Source: Lachnospiraceae bacterium (GTDB lineage Bacteria; Bacillota; Clostridia; Lachnospirales; Lachnospiraceae). Taken from it: a DNA stretch of 64,000 nt. The notes under the pieces were generated by a model. It saw only the letters and a program-made list of their open reading frames with translations. It searched no databases and was not told the origin of the DNA. The position numbers and the translations under genes were made by a program. Of this stretch, positions 23,510-31,539 are shown in pieces. The DNA lies in contig AP025576.1 in assembly GCA_022845955.1 (NCBI GenBank), positions 7,227,681 to 7,291,680 of the forward strand, in the 5' to 3' direction. Positions within the stretch are counted from its first letter, which is position 1, and each line of letters opens with the position of its first letter.

Positions 23510-25726
23510 GCAGAGGTAGTCCATGTGGATCAGGAAAATGACTATAAAATTACCCATCTGGCAGACAGCTTTGAGGAATTTATCCGCGGACTGGAGCATG
23601 AATCCCTCTATGATCCGGATGAAGATGCAGAGGATCTTGAAGATGACGCCGACGAGGAGGAAACCGACCATAAGGGTTCCTTTGCCGGATCTGTGCTCCT
23701 CTCCAAAGCAGAGTGGGACAAGGAGCAGTTGATTCGAGATCTGCGGGAAGAATGGGGTATCGTAGATGAGGAGCCGGATGAGGGCGACGAAGATGTTGAG
23801 AACAGCGATGACGCTGTGGTAATGCGGGTCGGCAATATGATGCTGATTGTGACACTATTCCACGGTCACATCCCGGACAATGAAGCAGAGATCAACGCCG
23901 AAAACAACTATATGTGGCCAGAGGCCGTAGAAGTGGCCAAAGCGCACAAGGCCCATATCATGGTGGCTGTGTTGGGCGAGGAGGAAAAACTGCTGGAACG
24001 AGGTAAGCTGTTCACCAAGGCGATGGCAGTGTGCTGCAAGCAGAAATACGCCACCGGTGTCTACACCAGCGGCGTGGTATTTGAGCCTCGTTTCTATGAG
24101 GGCCTTGCCGATATGCTCAAAAAGGACGAACTGCCCATCTTCAACTGGGTTTGGTTCGGCCTGTACCGGAGCGAGGGGGGCCTAAACGGCTACACCTACG
24201 GCATGGATGTGTTTGGCAAGGAGGAAATGGAGGTGTTGAACACCGACGCTGAGCCGGAGGAACTACGGGACTTTTTGGCAAGCCTTGCCTCCTATGTGCT
24301 GGCGTGTGATGTGACGCTGCAAGACGGCGAGACCATCGGTTTTTCTGCGGACGATAAGCACACCATCACCCGCAGCCCCGGTGTCTCTCTGCCAGAGGAA
24401 CAGATGACCCTGAAGATCGGTTACGAGCCTATAAAGGGAGATCCGGAGGATGACGATGACAGCATAGGAATGGATGATGTTTCCTATCATATTGAGAACC
24501 TTGAGGAGAAGGAGCTTCCCATTGACCCCATCAACGCCTACAACCACATGGCGATTTATTTGCGCTGGTGCATGGAGCATGACCTGATGGGCGGGAAATT
24601 CCTGGCGGAGCATGGCGAAGTGGTAAATCAGGTCAAAGCCGATCCAGGCAACACAGACCTACGAACATTCATCCGGGAGGAGCTGTTCGGCTGTCTATTC
24701 TCGGCTCTGTTCAATCAGAAAGGCCGTGCCTTTGCCCATTATTACTATGGAGAAATTGATGCGCCCTATTATCCTGCCGACATTGATGACTATGCCCTGA
24801 AATATTTTGGTCCGTCCCGATACCACTCCAATGAATTTCAACAGGAGGCATACTTATTCATCCCCTTTGACGAGGACTACTATCAGGCTATGGCAGAGGT
24901 AATTGAGGAACGCTTCACCAACTGGCAGGGACAGGACTTTGACGAGGATACGCTGGAGCCTTCCGAGGTGGCGCAGGCCATTATGGAGTATCTGGACTGT
25001 GAGTGTACCTATTTCCCGTCTATGGCAGATGATGATCCCATCATGTCAGCATACAGCTACGCCCGGCGGCTGGGGGTACGGGAGGGCTTTGTTCCCGTAC
25101 TTATCCAGGCGGATGATGAAACGCAGTTGGAGTGTCTGGTGATGAACGCTGACCCGGAGCATGATGCGGACTTCTATGAATTTGACCTCAAAACCGTGGA
25201 GGAGTATCGAAAGAAGATGCTCTCCGCTCCCATCAAGGACGGAAAGGCGATTTTGGAGGAATTGACCGGTCAGCGCAAGGAAGAAGCCGAGGACGATGAT
25301 CTGGACTGGGATGAGGAAGTCCTGGGCGAGATGGAGGGCGGAGAACCCAACGACCGCTTCGCAAACTATTGGAACGATGATACCGGAATGACATATCCGC
25401 TCATTCTGGCTAAAATTCCGGTAAAGAACCCCTGGGAGATCTTCGCCTACCTGCCCTTTGGAAATTGGAATGAGTGTCCCGACACACCGGACCTGATGGC
25501 AGTGGCGAAATACTGGTTCGAGCAACATGGTGCCATCCCTGCCGCCATGAGCCACGATGAATTGGAGTTTGAACTTCCAACTCCGATTTCCAAGGAAAGA
25601 GCTATGGAGGTGGCTGTGGAGCAATATGGTTTCTGCCCAGATCTGGATCAGAATGAGGATGGAAGCATTGGCTCCTTGGCAGCTGTCCTGTGGCAGTCCA
25701 CCGTCTGGTATTTCTGGTGGGATTGA
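23510..25726 (+). CDS. Giant poly-immunity protein, 3' part (SUKH tail, DUF4261, DUF4253)
   Basis: The frame begins inside a SUKH domain: AEVVHVDQENDYKITHLADSFEEFIRGL is the normal final strand and helix of an SMI1/KNR4 protein, the missing end of the gene at 7677. An acidic linker (about 30-90) precedes a DUF4261 domain (MRVGNMMLIVTLFHGHIPDNEAE to about 285), a middle domain possibly DUF7832-like (YNHMAIYLRWCMEHDLMGGKF, RAFAHYYYG), and a C-terminal DUF4253 (PDLMAVAKYWFEQHGAIPAAMSHDELEFELP). There is no ribosome site at the break; the GTG at 23,525 is nominal. Probably untranslated or poorly translated now. Confidence 0.75.
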   Translation, partial: AEVVHVDQENDYKITHLADSFEEFIRGLEHESLYDPDEDAEDLEDDADEEETDHKGSFAGSVLLSKAEWDKEQLIRDLREEWGIVDEEPDEGDEDVENSDDAVVMRVGNMMLIVTLFHGHIPDNEAEINAENNYMWPEAVEVAKAHKAHIMVAVLGEEEKLLERGKLFTKAMAVCCKQKYATGVYTSGVVFEPRFYEGLADMLKKDELPIFNWVWFGLYRSEGGLNGYTYGMDVFGKEEMEVLNTDAEPEELRDFLASLASYVLACDVTLQDGETIGFSADDKHTITRSPGVSLPEEQMTLKIGYEPIKGDPEDDDDSIGMDDVSYHIENLEEKELPIDPINAYNHMAIYLRWCMEHDLMGGKFLAEHGEVVNQVKADPGNTDLRTFIREELFGCLFSALFNQKGRAFAHYYYGEIDAPYYPADIDDYALKYFGPSRYHSNEFQQEAYLFIPFDEDYYQAMAEVIEERFTNWQGQDFDEDTLEPSEVAQAIMEYLDCECTYFPSMADDDPIMSAYSYARRLGVREGFVPVLIQADDETQLECLVMNADPEHDADFYEFDLKTVEEYRKKMLSAPIKDGKAILEELTGQRKEEAEDDDLDWDEEVLGEMEGGEPNDRFANYWNDDTGMTYPLILAKIPVKNPWEIFAYLPFGNWNECPDTPDLMAVAKYWFEQHGAIPAAMSHDELEFELPTPISKERAMEVAVEQYGFCPDLDQNEDGSIGSLAAVLWQSTVWYFWWD

Positions 25727-25741
25727 TGGGAGGTGCGACCA

Positions 25742-26605
25742 ATGACAGAATATCAAAAAACCTATATCGAACTAAAAAAACAGTTTGTTGCGACCAATGA
25801 AGGTCCGGACAGTGTCCGCGCTCTATATACCTTCAAGGAAGAACTTGAGCAGAGTGAGGATCAGCAGGCCAAGGAAGTGCTGGTGGATGTGTATGATCTA
25901 CTGGACTTCAAGAAGGATGCCTATGAACTGCTCTGCCAAATCGGAAATCGTTCCGATAAAAAGACCCTCAAGCGGCTGGGCACGCTGAAGGACTATGCGG
26001 AAAACTGGGGCAATCATTATGCTCTCCCCAAGCCCAAAACGCCGGAGGAAAAGCAGAAAGAGAAGGAACGGCAGGCCCAGCTGGGCCTGCCCGCCTTCCG
26101 GTATCACCCAAACCCTCTGGAAACTGGGGCTTTTGAGGAATCCGCAGACGGCGTTGTCTGCGACTGCTGTGGCAAGACGACCCATATTTTCTATACCAAT
26201 CCGTTCTTTTCAGTGGAGGATATTGCATATCTGTGCCCAGAGTGCATCGCCAACGGCGAAGCAGCCCGGAAATATGACGGTAGTTTTCAAGATGATTTCT
26301 CTGTGGACGATGGTGTAGACGATCCGGAGAAGCTGGACGAGCTGATCCACCGCACCCCCGGCTACTCCGGCTGGCAGCAGGAATACTGGCGCGCCCATTG
26401 TGGTGACTATTGCGCCTATTTGGGTAATGTGGGAGCCAGAGAACTGCGGGCACTGGGTGTGCTGGAGGAGGTGCTGGACGACCCGATGTGGGACGATGAG
26501 CAAAAAGAAATGATCCGGGAATCTGTCAATGGCGGGCATCTGCAATGCTATCTGTTCCAGTGCCTCCACTGCGGAAAACACCTGGTCTGGATGGATTTTG
26601 ATTGA
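25742..26605 (+). CDS. CbrC/UPF0167 family protein
   Basis: A 287-residue protein. The first 110 residues are helical and unassigned. The CbrC domain follows: LPAFRYHPNPLETGAFEES, VCDCCGKTTHIFYTNPFFS, LCPECIANGEAARKYDGSFQD, and RTPGYSGWQQEYWRAHCGDYCAYLG. The CxxC pairs suggest zinc. E. coli CbrC is linked to colicin tolerance, which fits an immunity role. GGGAGGTG precedes the ATG at 25,742. Confidence 0.8.
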   Translation: MTEYQKTYIELKKQFVATNEGPDSVRALYTFKEELEQSEDQQAKEVLVDVYDLLDFKKDAYELLCQIGNRSDKKTLKRLGTLKDYAENWGNHYALPKPKTPEEKQKEKERQAQLGLPAFRYHPNPLETGAFEESADGVVCDCCGKTTHIFYTNPFFSVEDIAYLCPECIANGEAARKYDGSFQDDFSVDDGVDDPEKLDELIHRTPGYSGWQQEYWRAHCGDYCAYLGNVGARELRALGVLEEVLDDPMWDDEQKEMIRESVNGGHLQCYLFQCLHCGKHLVWMDFD

Positions 26606-26620
26606 AAAGGAGACATTACT

Positions 26621-27400
26621 ATGGGACTTGACATCTACGCCGGGACGCTGACCCGGTACTATTCTCACAACTGGAAAACTGTTGTGCAGCAGTGGGCGGA
26701 GGAAAACGGATACTCTTTCAACCGCATCACCCCGGACGGGGAACCTGCTGATAAGGAGGAAGAAATGTCCCCGGCTGAGGTCCAGGCGGCGGTGGAGAAC
26801 TGGCGGGATCAGATCTTGAGCGCCATTTCTCAGCCGGGCCAGCCCCCCTACGCTCCCTGGCTTGAAAATAATGAGAAACCTTATTACACCGACAAGCCGG
26901 ATTGGGATGCCTTCGGCGCTATGCTGCTGGTGGCCGCCTGTCGTACATACGAGGAACCGGTGCCTTCCACCGTGGAGAAGGACTGGATCTTCGGGGAGCA
27001 TCCTCTGGTCGCCCGCCTTGCATCAGATGAGGAGCGGGTGTGGTCCCTGTTTCGTGGGGCTACCTGGTGGCTCCCTCTTTCTGACAGCTTTCTGTTCCAA
27101 GGGTCCTTGCCTACCGATGACACCGCCGCTATCGCCACCTTGGGCGGACTGCGGAAGGAGCTGGAAAAGCTGAACCAGCTGGCGTGGCAGGCCGATGAGG
27201 ACACTATCCTTGGCTGGGCAGACACGGAGGGATACCCGGTAGACGGAACCGTAGACTCAGATGGACAGTACAGCAAGGCAGACATCCCGGAACACACCCA
27301 GTATGACACTCAATCCCTTGCCAAGTTTGCCTTCTCCATGTTCTGGCGGGCCATGCGATTTGCCGAGGAGCAGCAGGTGCCTATCCTGCTTGACTATTAA
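26621..27400 (+). CDS. Unrecognised protein of the immunity cluster
   Basis: A 259-residue soluble protein starting MGLDIYAGTLTRYYSHNWKT. It has an acidic middle and many Trp (WKTVVQQWAEENGY, RGATWWLPLSDSFLFQG). I know the N-terminal phrase from hypothetical proteins in similar clusters but not a function. AAAAGGAG precedes the ATG; sixteen bases separate it from cbrC. No membrane segment or Cys cluster. Confidence 0.5.
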   Translation: MGLDIYAGTLTRYYSHNWKTVVQQWAEENGYSFNRITPDGEPADKEEEMSPAEVQAAVENWRDQILSAISQPGQPPYAPWLENNEKPYYTDKPDWDAFGAMLLVAACRTYEEPVPSTVEKDWIFGEHPLVARLASDEERVWSLFRGATWWLPLSDSFLFQGSLPTDDTAAIATLGGLRKELEKLNQLAWQADEDTILGWADTEGYPVDGTVDSDGQYSKADIPEHTQYDTQSLAKFAFSMFWRAMRFAEEQQVPILLDY

Positions 27401-27426
27401 AGAGAATTCGTCAGGGGGTGGAGACC

Positions 27427-28302
27427 GTGGAACAAAAACGGCCGGCAGATATAATTCAGGAACTTCTGGACTACCTGTGGAACGGCCTGGGCCTGGAGGA
27501 AAAGGGCTGGAAGCGTCTGAAAAAGGGCGACTTCAAAAAGAAAATGAAAAACGGGCTGACCTATCAGATCTGGTTTGACCGGAGCCGCTACAACTACATA
27601 GACTACGAAATCGGCCATGGGAATGTGGAGGTGGGCTTCAGCTGTATCATAAAGCAGGGAGATGACTACCTCTACTCTTTCAGAATTGAACCCACAACAG
27701 GCGGTTCATTCTTTCGGATGCTGACAGAGGACCTGCGGCTGAACACCGGGCTGCTGGACACCTTTCTGCCCCTGGTCAAAGCCAACTACCTCGACTTCAT
27801 CGACCGCTTCGAGGCAGACCCCGTGGAGGCATTACAGCCGGTCTGCGCCCCCTTCACCGAGGCGGAGGACTACAGCTGGTTCATCTATGTGCGGGAGCAG
27901 ATGGTGGAACGGTACGGAACGGCGGAGCAGATGGAGGAGTACCGCCGTCAGGCGGAATTGCGCGGAACGCCTGGACACAAGGCAAAGAACTGGATGGGTT
28001 CGATGTTGTTCCACCTCTCCCACGCCAATGATGTGGATCAAGCCTGGGCCTCAAGCCGCACCAGAGAGGAACTGGACCAGGTGGTGGAACCCTTTGTGCA
28101 GGCCAAGCGGCAGACAGGACAGTGGACACAGGAGGATGAGGCGGGCTATCAGCTCTACCGGCAGGAAACAGATCCGAAGAAGCGCACCTTTCGGGTATGG
28201 TATCTCATCGCCAACCCCCGCGGCCTGCCGAAAGAGTTTGTCCAGAAAGAGCTGGAGTTTCGGTGGAAACTGTTCCCAGAAAAGAAGGAGGAACCCAAAT
28301 GA
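27427..28302 (+). CDS. Unrecognised protein, weakly DUF4304-like N-terminus
   Basis: About 291 residues. The opening EEKGWKRLKKGDFKKKMKNGLTYQIWFDRSRYNY resembles DUF4304 in having a long basic stretch before a strand pair, but the match is weak. The C-terminal part is helical and rich in Glu, Arg and Gln. GTG at 27,427 is taken because GGGGGTGGAG lies just upstream; a GTG at 27,418 is also in frame. Its stop overlaps the next ATG (ATGA). Confidence 0.45.
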   Translation: MEQKRPADIIQELLDYLWNGLGLEEKGWKRLKKGDFKKKMKNGLTYQIWFDRSRYNYIDYEIGHGNVEVGFSCIIKQGDDYLYSFRIEPTTGGSFFRMLTEDLRLNTGLLDTFLPLVKANYLDFIDRFEADPVEALQPVCAPFTEAEDYSWFIYVREQMVERYGTAEQMEEYRRQAELRGTPGHKAKNWMGSMLFHLSHANDVDQAWASSRTREELDQVVEPFVQAKRQTGQWTQEDEAGYQLYRQETDPKKRTFRVWYLIANPRGLPKEFVQKELEFRWKLFPEKKEEPK

Positions 28303-29177
28303 GCAATAAAGCTTTCCAGCAAAATCTGGACGACAAAAAAGGCCCCCAGCCCGGAGGTCCCTATCTCATTCAGATGCTGTTCAAAGAGCCGGTAGAAATG
28401 CCGGATAAAGAAAAAATGACTGCCATAATGGAGAAGCACATCGGATCAACAGAGTGCTTCTGTTATGATAAGAAAATGGCCGGCTTTGCCGCCCTGGATC
28501 ATGTCGCGGAATTTCAGGACGGCAAGTACCCGGTACAGCTGATGGTGATGAAATGCGACAAGTTCAAGGGCAAAGGCTTTGATGCCTTTCTGATGAGCCA
28601 GATGTGGGACTGCCAGGAGGACCGTGACCGGATCTTCCGGGAGTGCAAATATCAGGTGGTGGCCACCGATATGCTGACTGCGGCGCTTCCAGCGCTGGAG
28701 CGTGCCAACCTGGATGCCGACTTTCTGGAGGCTCTGGCAGAGCTGTACCCCACCTGTGAGGCGTTCTATTTCCAGAACTGCGGCAAGCTGTTTCTGGCAG
28801 AGGATGTGCGCTCCCATCAGATTGAGGGGCCGGATCGGTTCATCCGCTTTGGCGTCAATGTCCGTTTCTTCAACATCGAGGGCACGGAGGATATGCTCAT
28901 CGACACGGTGGGCATGAGCACCCTGTTTTTGCCGGATCTCCAGTACCACTTCCACGGCATGGACCCCAACTGGGTGGTAAACCACGCCTATAATGCAGCG
29001 TCCTATATTCTGGAGCATGATAACCCCATTCAGGATGGGGAAACCATAGACGGCGTGGCGGATAGCCAGATGTGCCGGGAGGTCCAGTGGAAGTGCCAGT
29101 ATGAGGACTCCCTGATCCAGCCGCCCAGAGGGGTGCTGGACATCAACATGGGAAACTATGCTTCGGGAGGACGCTGA
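28299..29177 (+). CDS. DUF4261 domain protein
   Basis: A 292-residue protein, start ATG 28,299 behind AAGGAGGAA and coupled to the preceding gene. YLIQMLFKEPVEMPDKEKM, FDAFLMSQMWDCQEDRDRIF, LYPTCEAFYFQNCGKLFLAEDV and VNVRFFNIEGTEDMLIDTVGMSTLFLPDLQYHF are the DUF4261 run. The same domain is in the 3' half of the giant gene, so the cluster holds two DUF4261 copies. Role as immunity factor is inferred. Confidence 0.65.
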   Translation: MSNKAFQQNLDDKKGPQPGGPYLIQMLFKEPVEMPDKEKMTAIMEKHIGSTECFCYDKKMAGFAALDHVAEFQDGKYPVQLMVMKCDKFKGKGFDAFLMSQMWDCQEDRDRIFRECKYQVVATDMLTAALPALERANLDADFLEALAELYPTCEAFYFQNCGKLFLAEDVRSHQIEGPDRFIRFGVNVRFFNIEGTEDMLIDTVGMSTLFLPDLQYHFHGMDPNWVVNHAYNAASYILEHDNPIQDGETIDGVADSQMCREVQWKCQYEDSLIQPPRGVLDINMGNYASGGR

Positions 29178-29318
29178 ATGAATGGCGTTGTGCTCCTGGC
29201 AGGCGGACTTCTGCTTGTGGCGGTGATCAAGCTGATTATAGATCGAAATTGGATCGGCCTGCTTCTCTGTGCTGTCGCCCTGCTTCTGGTCTTTGGGGCT
29301 GGACACCATACAAAATAG
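29178..29318 (+). CDS. Tiny membrane protein (46 residues)
   Basis: ATG directly follows the DUF4261 stop, with GGGAGGACG nine to ten bases upstream. Two hydrophobic segments (GVVLLAGGLLLVAVIKLII and WIGLLLCAVALLLVFGAG) are joined by DRN. Size and topology resemble small immunity proteins such as Imm17. It is the last cargo gene before the WYL regulator. Confidence 0.55.
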   Translation: MNGVVLLAGGLLLVAVIKLIIDRNWIGLLLCAVALLLVFGAGHHTK

Positions 29319-29346
29319 GCCATTTTAAGAATCGAGGAGGTGAAGT

Positions 29347-30309
29347 ATGCAGAATTCAACAAATATGCGGATACTGGAATTACTCCGGTTTCTCTATGAG
29401 AGGACCGATGAAAACCATCCCGCCACAGTATCTGACATCATTGCCCATCTGAATGGAAAAGGAATTCAGGCAGTGCGGCAGACTGTTTACGCAGATACCA
29501 ATGCGCTGATCGATGCAGGGATTGATATTGTGGTGGTCAAGAGTACCCAAAACCAATATTTTATGGGAAGCCGACCGTTTGAGTATCCTGAACTGAAAAT
29601 GCTGACAGACGCAGTAGCATCCTCGAAGATCATTTCTGCCAAGAAATCCGAGGAACTGGTACAGAAATTATGCCGTCTGACCAGCACACATCAGGCAGAA
29701 CAGCTTCAAAAATTTGCTGCTTTATCCAGCCGTGTCAAACCGCATAATGAAAAGGTTTACTATATCATTGATAATATCCAAACAGCGATTGGAAACCATC
29801 AGCAAATTCGGTTCCAATACTATGAATATACTCAGGAAAAAAAGAAAATCTTAAAGCACGATGGATATTATTATGTCGTAAATCCCTATGCGCTTGAATG
29901 GAAAAATGACCATTACTATTTGATTGGATTTTCTCTGAAGCATCAGAAAATTGCTCACTTCCGTGTAGATCGGCTAACAAGTGTAGAAAATCTGGAAACT
30001 TACTTTATGCCGATAGAGGGATTTGATGTAGCCTCCTATACAAATAAAATGGTTGATATGTTTACATCGGAGTCATCGAAGGAAGTAACCCTTCTATGTG
30101 AAAACGAATTGATGAGAGTAATCATAGATCATTATGGAGAAGATGCTGCTGTTGATAGGTATGATGATACACACTTCACAGCCAAAATTGAAGTGAACCC
30201 CAGTGGAACTTTTTATGGCTGGATATTCAAATTCAAAGGGAAAATAAAAATTCTCTCTCCCAAAGAGTGCATTACGGAAATGCAGCAAATCGCTCAGGAA
30301 TTTATATAG
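29347..30309 (+). CDS. WYL-domain transcriptional regulator
   Basis: A 320-residue regulator. N-terminal winged HTH (MRILELLRFLYERTDENHPATVSDIIAHL, then AVRQTVYADTNALIDAG) and a central WYL domain (about 145-215: IRFQYYEYTQEKK, YYYVVNPYALEWKNDHYYLIGF, HFRVDRLTSVE) with a C-terminal WCX-like extension. WYL domains sense ligands such as nucleic acids and control phage-defence and mobile-element genes. GAGGAGGTGA precedes the ATG. Visibly AT-richer than the immunity genes upstream. Confidence 0.85.
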   Translation: MQNSTNMRILELLRFLYERTDENHPATVSDIIAHLNGKGIQAVRQTVYADTNALIDAGIDIVVVKSTQNQYFMGSRPFEYPELKMLTDAVASSKIISAKKSEELVQKLCRLTSTHQAEQLQKFAALSSRVKPHNEKVYYIIDNIQTAIGNHQQIRFQYYEYTQEKKKILKHDGYYYVVNPYALEWKNDHYYLIGFSLKHQKIAHFRVDRLTSVENLETYFMPIEGFDVASYTNKMVDMFTSESSKEVTLLCENELMRVIIDHYGEDAAVDRYDDTHFTAKIEVNPSGTFYGWIFKFKGKIKILSPKECITEMQQIAQEFI

Positions 30310-30312
30310 CGC

Positions 30313-30346
30313 AAAAGAGGTGTTATTGATTTTTAACACCTCTTTT
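30313..30346 (+). terminator. Terminator after the WYL regulator
   Basis: Perfect 12-bp arms AAAAGAGGTGTT and complement with a 10-nt loop, ending in TTTT. Confidence 0.85.
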
Positions 30347-30364
30347 CAAATGAAATTTTTATCC

Positions 30365-30423
30365 TTGAAGTGAACAGATGTTCGATATACAATATAAGCA
30401 AGATGTTCGCAGTTCGTCGAACA
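30365..30423 (+). promoter_or_regulatory. ImmR promoter with SOS-box-like site and GTTCG dyad
   Basis: TTGAAG (30,365) and TACAAT (30,388) are 17 bp apart. The spacer holds GAACAGATGTTC (30,372-30,383), matching the Firmicutes LexA core GAACnnnnGTTC. Just downstream is a dyad TGTTCG-N8-CGAACA (30,404-30,423), the same half-site as in the palindrome at 31,506, so probably the ImmR operator. Combined SOS and ImmR control is inference. Confidence 0.5.
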
Positions 30424-30440
30424 AATGAGAGGTGAATGCT

Positions 30441-30809
30441 GTGGGCAATATAACTTTTGGATCATTTATAGCCGAGAAACGCAAGGCGCACAAATTCAAT
30501 TTACGCGATACAGCCAAGCATTTGAATATTGCTTACGGTTATCTGTGTGATATTGAGCAAAGCCGCCGTCCTGCACCCAATGGAGATTTTGTGGAACGCA
30601 TCTCTGCCTTTCTGAATTTGGATAAATCAGAACATGAGTTGCTTTTGGATCTGGCTGCAAAATCACGCAATACAGTATCTGCTGATTTGCCAGACTATAT
30701 CATGGAAAAAGATATTGTTCGGGCAGCCTTGCGTGTGGCAAAAGAAGTAGATGCTACCGATGAAGAATGGCAGACATTTATGAAAATGCTAAAGGAGCGT
30801 AAACGATAG
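30441..30809 (+). CDS. XRE-family repressor (ImmR-like)
   Basis: About 122 residues. HTH at about 8-60: FGSFIAEKRKAHKFNLRDTAKHLNIAYGYLCDIEQSRRPAP. GTG at 30,441 is chosen because GAGAGGTG ends seven bases upstream. It precedes an ImmA-type protease gene by about ten bases; in ICEBs1 such a pair keeps the element silent until DNA damage leads the protease to cut the repressor. Homology of the pair is by arrangement and motifs. Confidence 0.8.
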   Translation: MGNITFGSFIAEKRKAHKFNLRDTAKHLNIAYGYLCDIEQSRRPAPNGDFVERISAFLNLDKSEHELLLDLAAKSRNTVSADLPDYIMEKDIVRAALRVAKEVDATDEEWQTFMKMLKERKR

Positions 30810-30820
30810 GGGGGAGAGCT

Positions 30821-31435
30821 TTGTCAATTCCACAAATCCGTACAGAAGCAATCGAGGCAGTAGGGCGAAAAATCCTGATGGAATATGATCCCTCTCTGCT
30901 ATCCGGGCAACCATGTCCTGTGCCAATCGAAACCATTATCGAGACAAAGTTTGATCTAATCCTGGAGTTTCATACACTAAGAAAAAACCCCAAGATATTA
31001 GGGGAAACAATTTTCGATGACGGTGCTGTTGTCTTATATGACCAGATACAGAGACAGTATCGAATGATTGCAGTAAGAGCCGGTACAATCTTAATTGATG
31101 AACGGCTTTGTGATCCGTCAAAATTAGGGCGGCTCCGTTTTACCTGTGCCCATGAGCTGGCTCATTGGGTACTACATAAGAAGTTGTACTCTGGTACTGG
31201 AGATGTTGCTGCTTATAACGGAAATGTTTCTTCCGACGAAAGTCATGGCATAATTGAGCGTCAGGCGGATACTCTGGCTTCTGCTCTGCTGATGCCTTTA
31301 CCGCAGATCAAAAAATGTTTTTACCGGCTTAAAATAGGCCGGACAGATGAACAGCTCATTGCTGAAATGGCAAATATTTTTGAGGTTTCCAAGCAAGCAA
31401 TGCAGATTCGTCTAAAATCCAGAAACCTGATATAA
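30821..31435 (+). CDS. ImmA/IrrE-family metalloprotease
   Basis: A 204-residue protein with the zinc-protease motif CAHELAHWVLH at about residues 107-117 and a downstream Glu (IERQADTLASALLMP). The N-terminus (IRTEAIEAVGRKILMEYDP) is that of ImmA proteins. TTG start behind GGGGGGAGAG. It probably cleaves the adjacent repressor to release the ICE. Stop at 31,433-31,435. Confidence 0.85.
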   Translation: MSIPQIRTEAIEAVGRKILMEYDPSLLSGQPCPVPIETIIETKFDLILEFHTLRKNPKILGETIFDDGAVVLYDQIQRQYRMIAVRAGTILIDERLCDPSKLGRLRFTCAHELAHWVLHKKLYSGTGDVAAYNGNVSSDESHGIIERQADTLASALLMPLPQIKKCFYRLKIGRTDEQLIAEMANIFEVSKQAMQIRLKSRNLI

Positions 31436-31505
31436 CCAAATGGGGGAATAGAGAGAGGCACTGCCCTCTCTCACGCTCCTCTGCTATGCTATTTTGTACC
31501 TAATA

Positions 31506-31525
31506 TGTTCGCAATATTGCGAACA
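31506..31525. promoter_or_regulatory. Perfect 20-bp palindrome, candidate ImmR operator
   Basis: TGTTCGCAATATTGCGAACA is fully symmetric and lies just before the ribosome site of the next gene. It shares the TGTTCG half-site with the dyad at 30,404. GTTC and GAAC are in the opposite order to a LexA box, so it is not one. Confidence 0.6.
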
Positions 31526-31539
31526 AGGAGGGATGTTCT

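Noticed and set aside
23525..25726. An independent gene starting at the GTG at 23,525
   Set aside because: No ribosome site is present and the frame is open upstream with SUKH text; it is the continuation of the interrupted gene.
31506..31525. LexA/SOS box
   Set aside because: Half-sites are GTTC then GAAC, the reverse of the LexA order; better explained as an ImmR-type operator.
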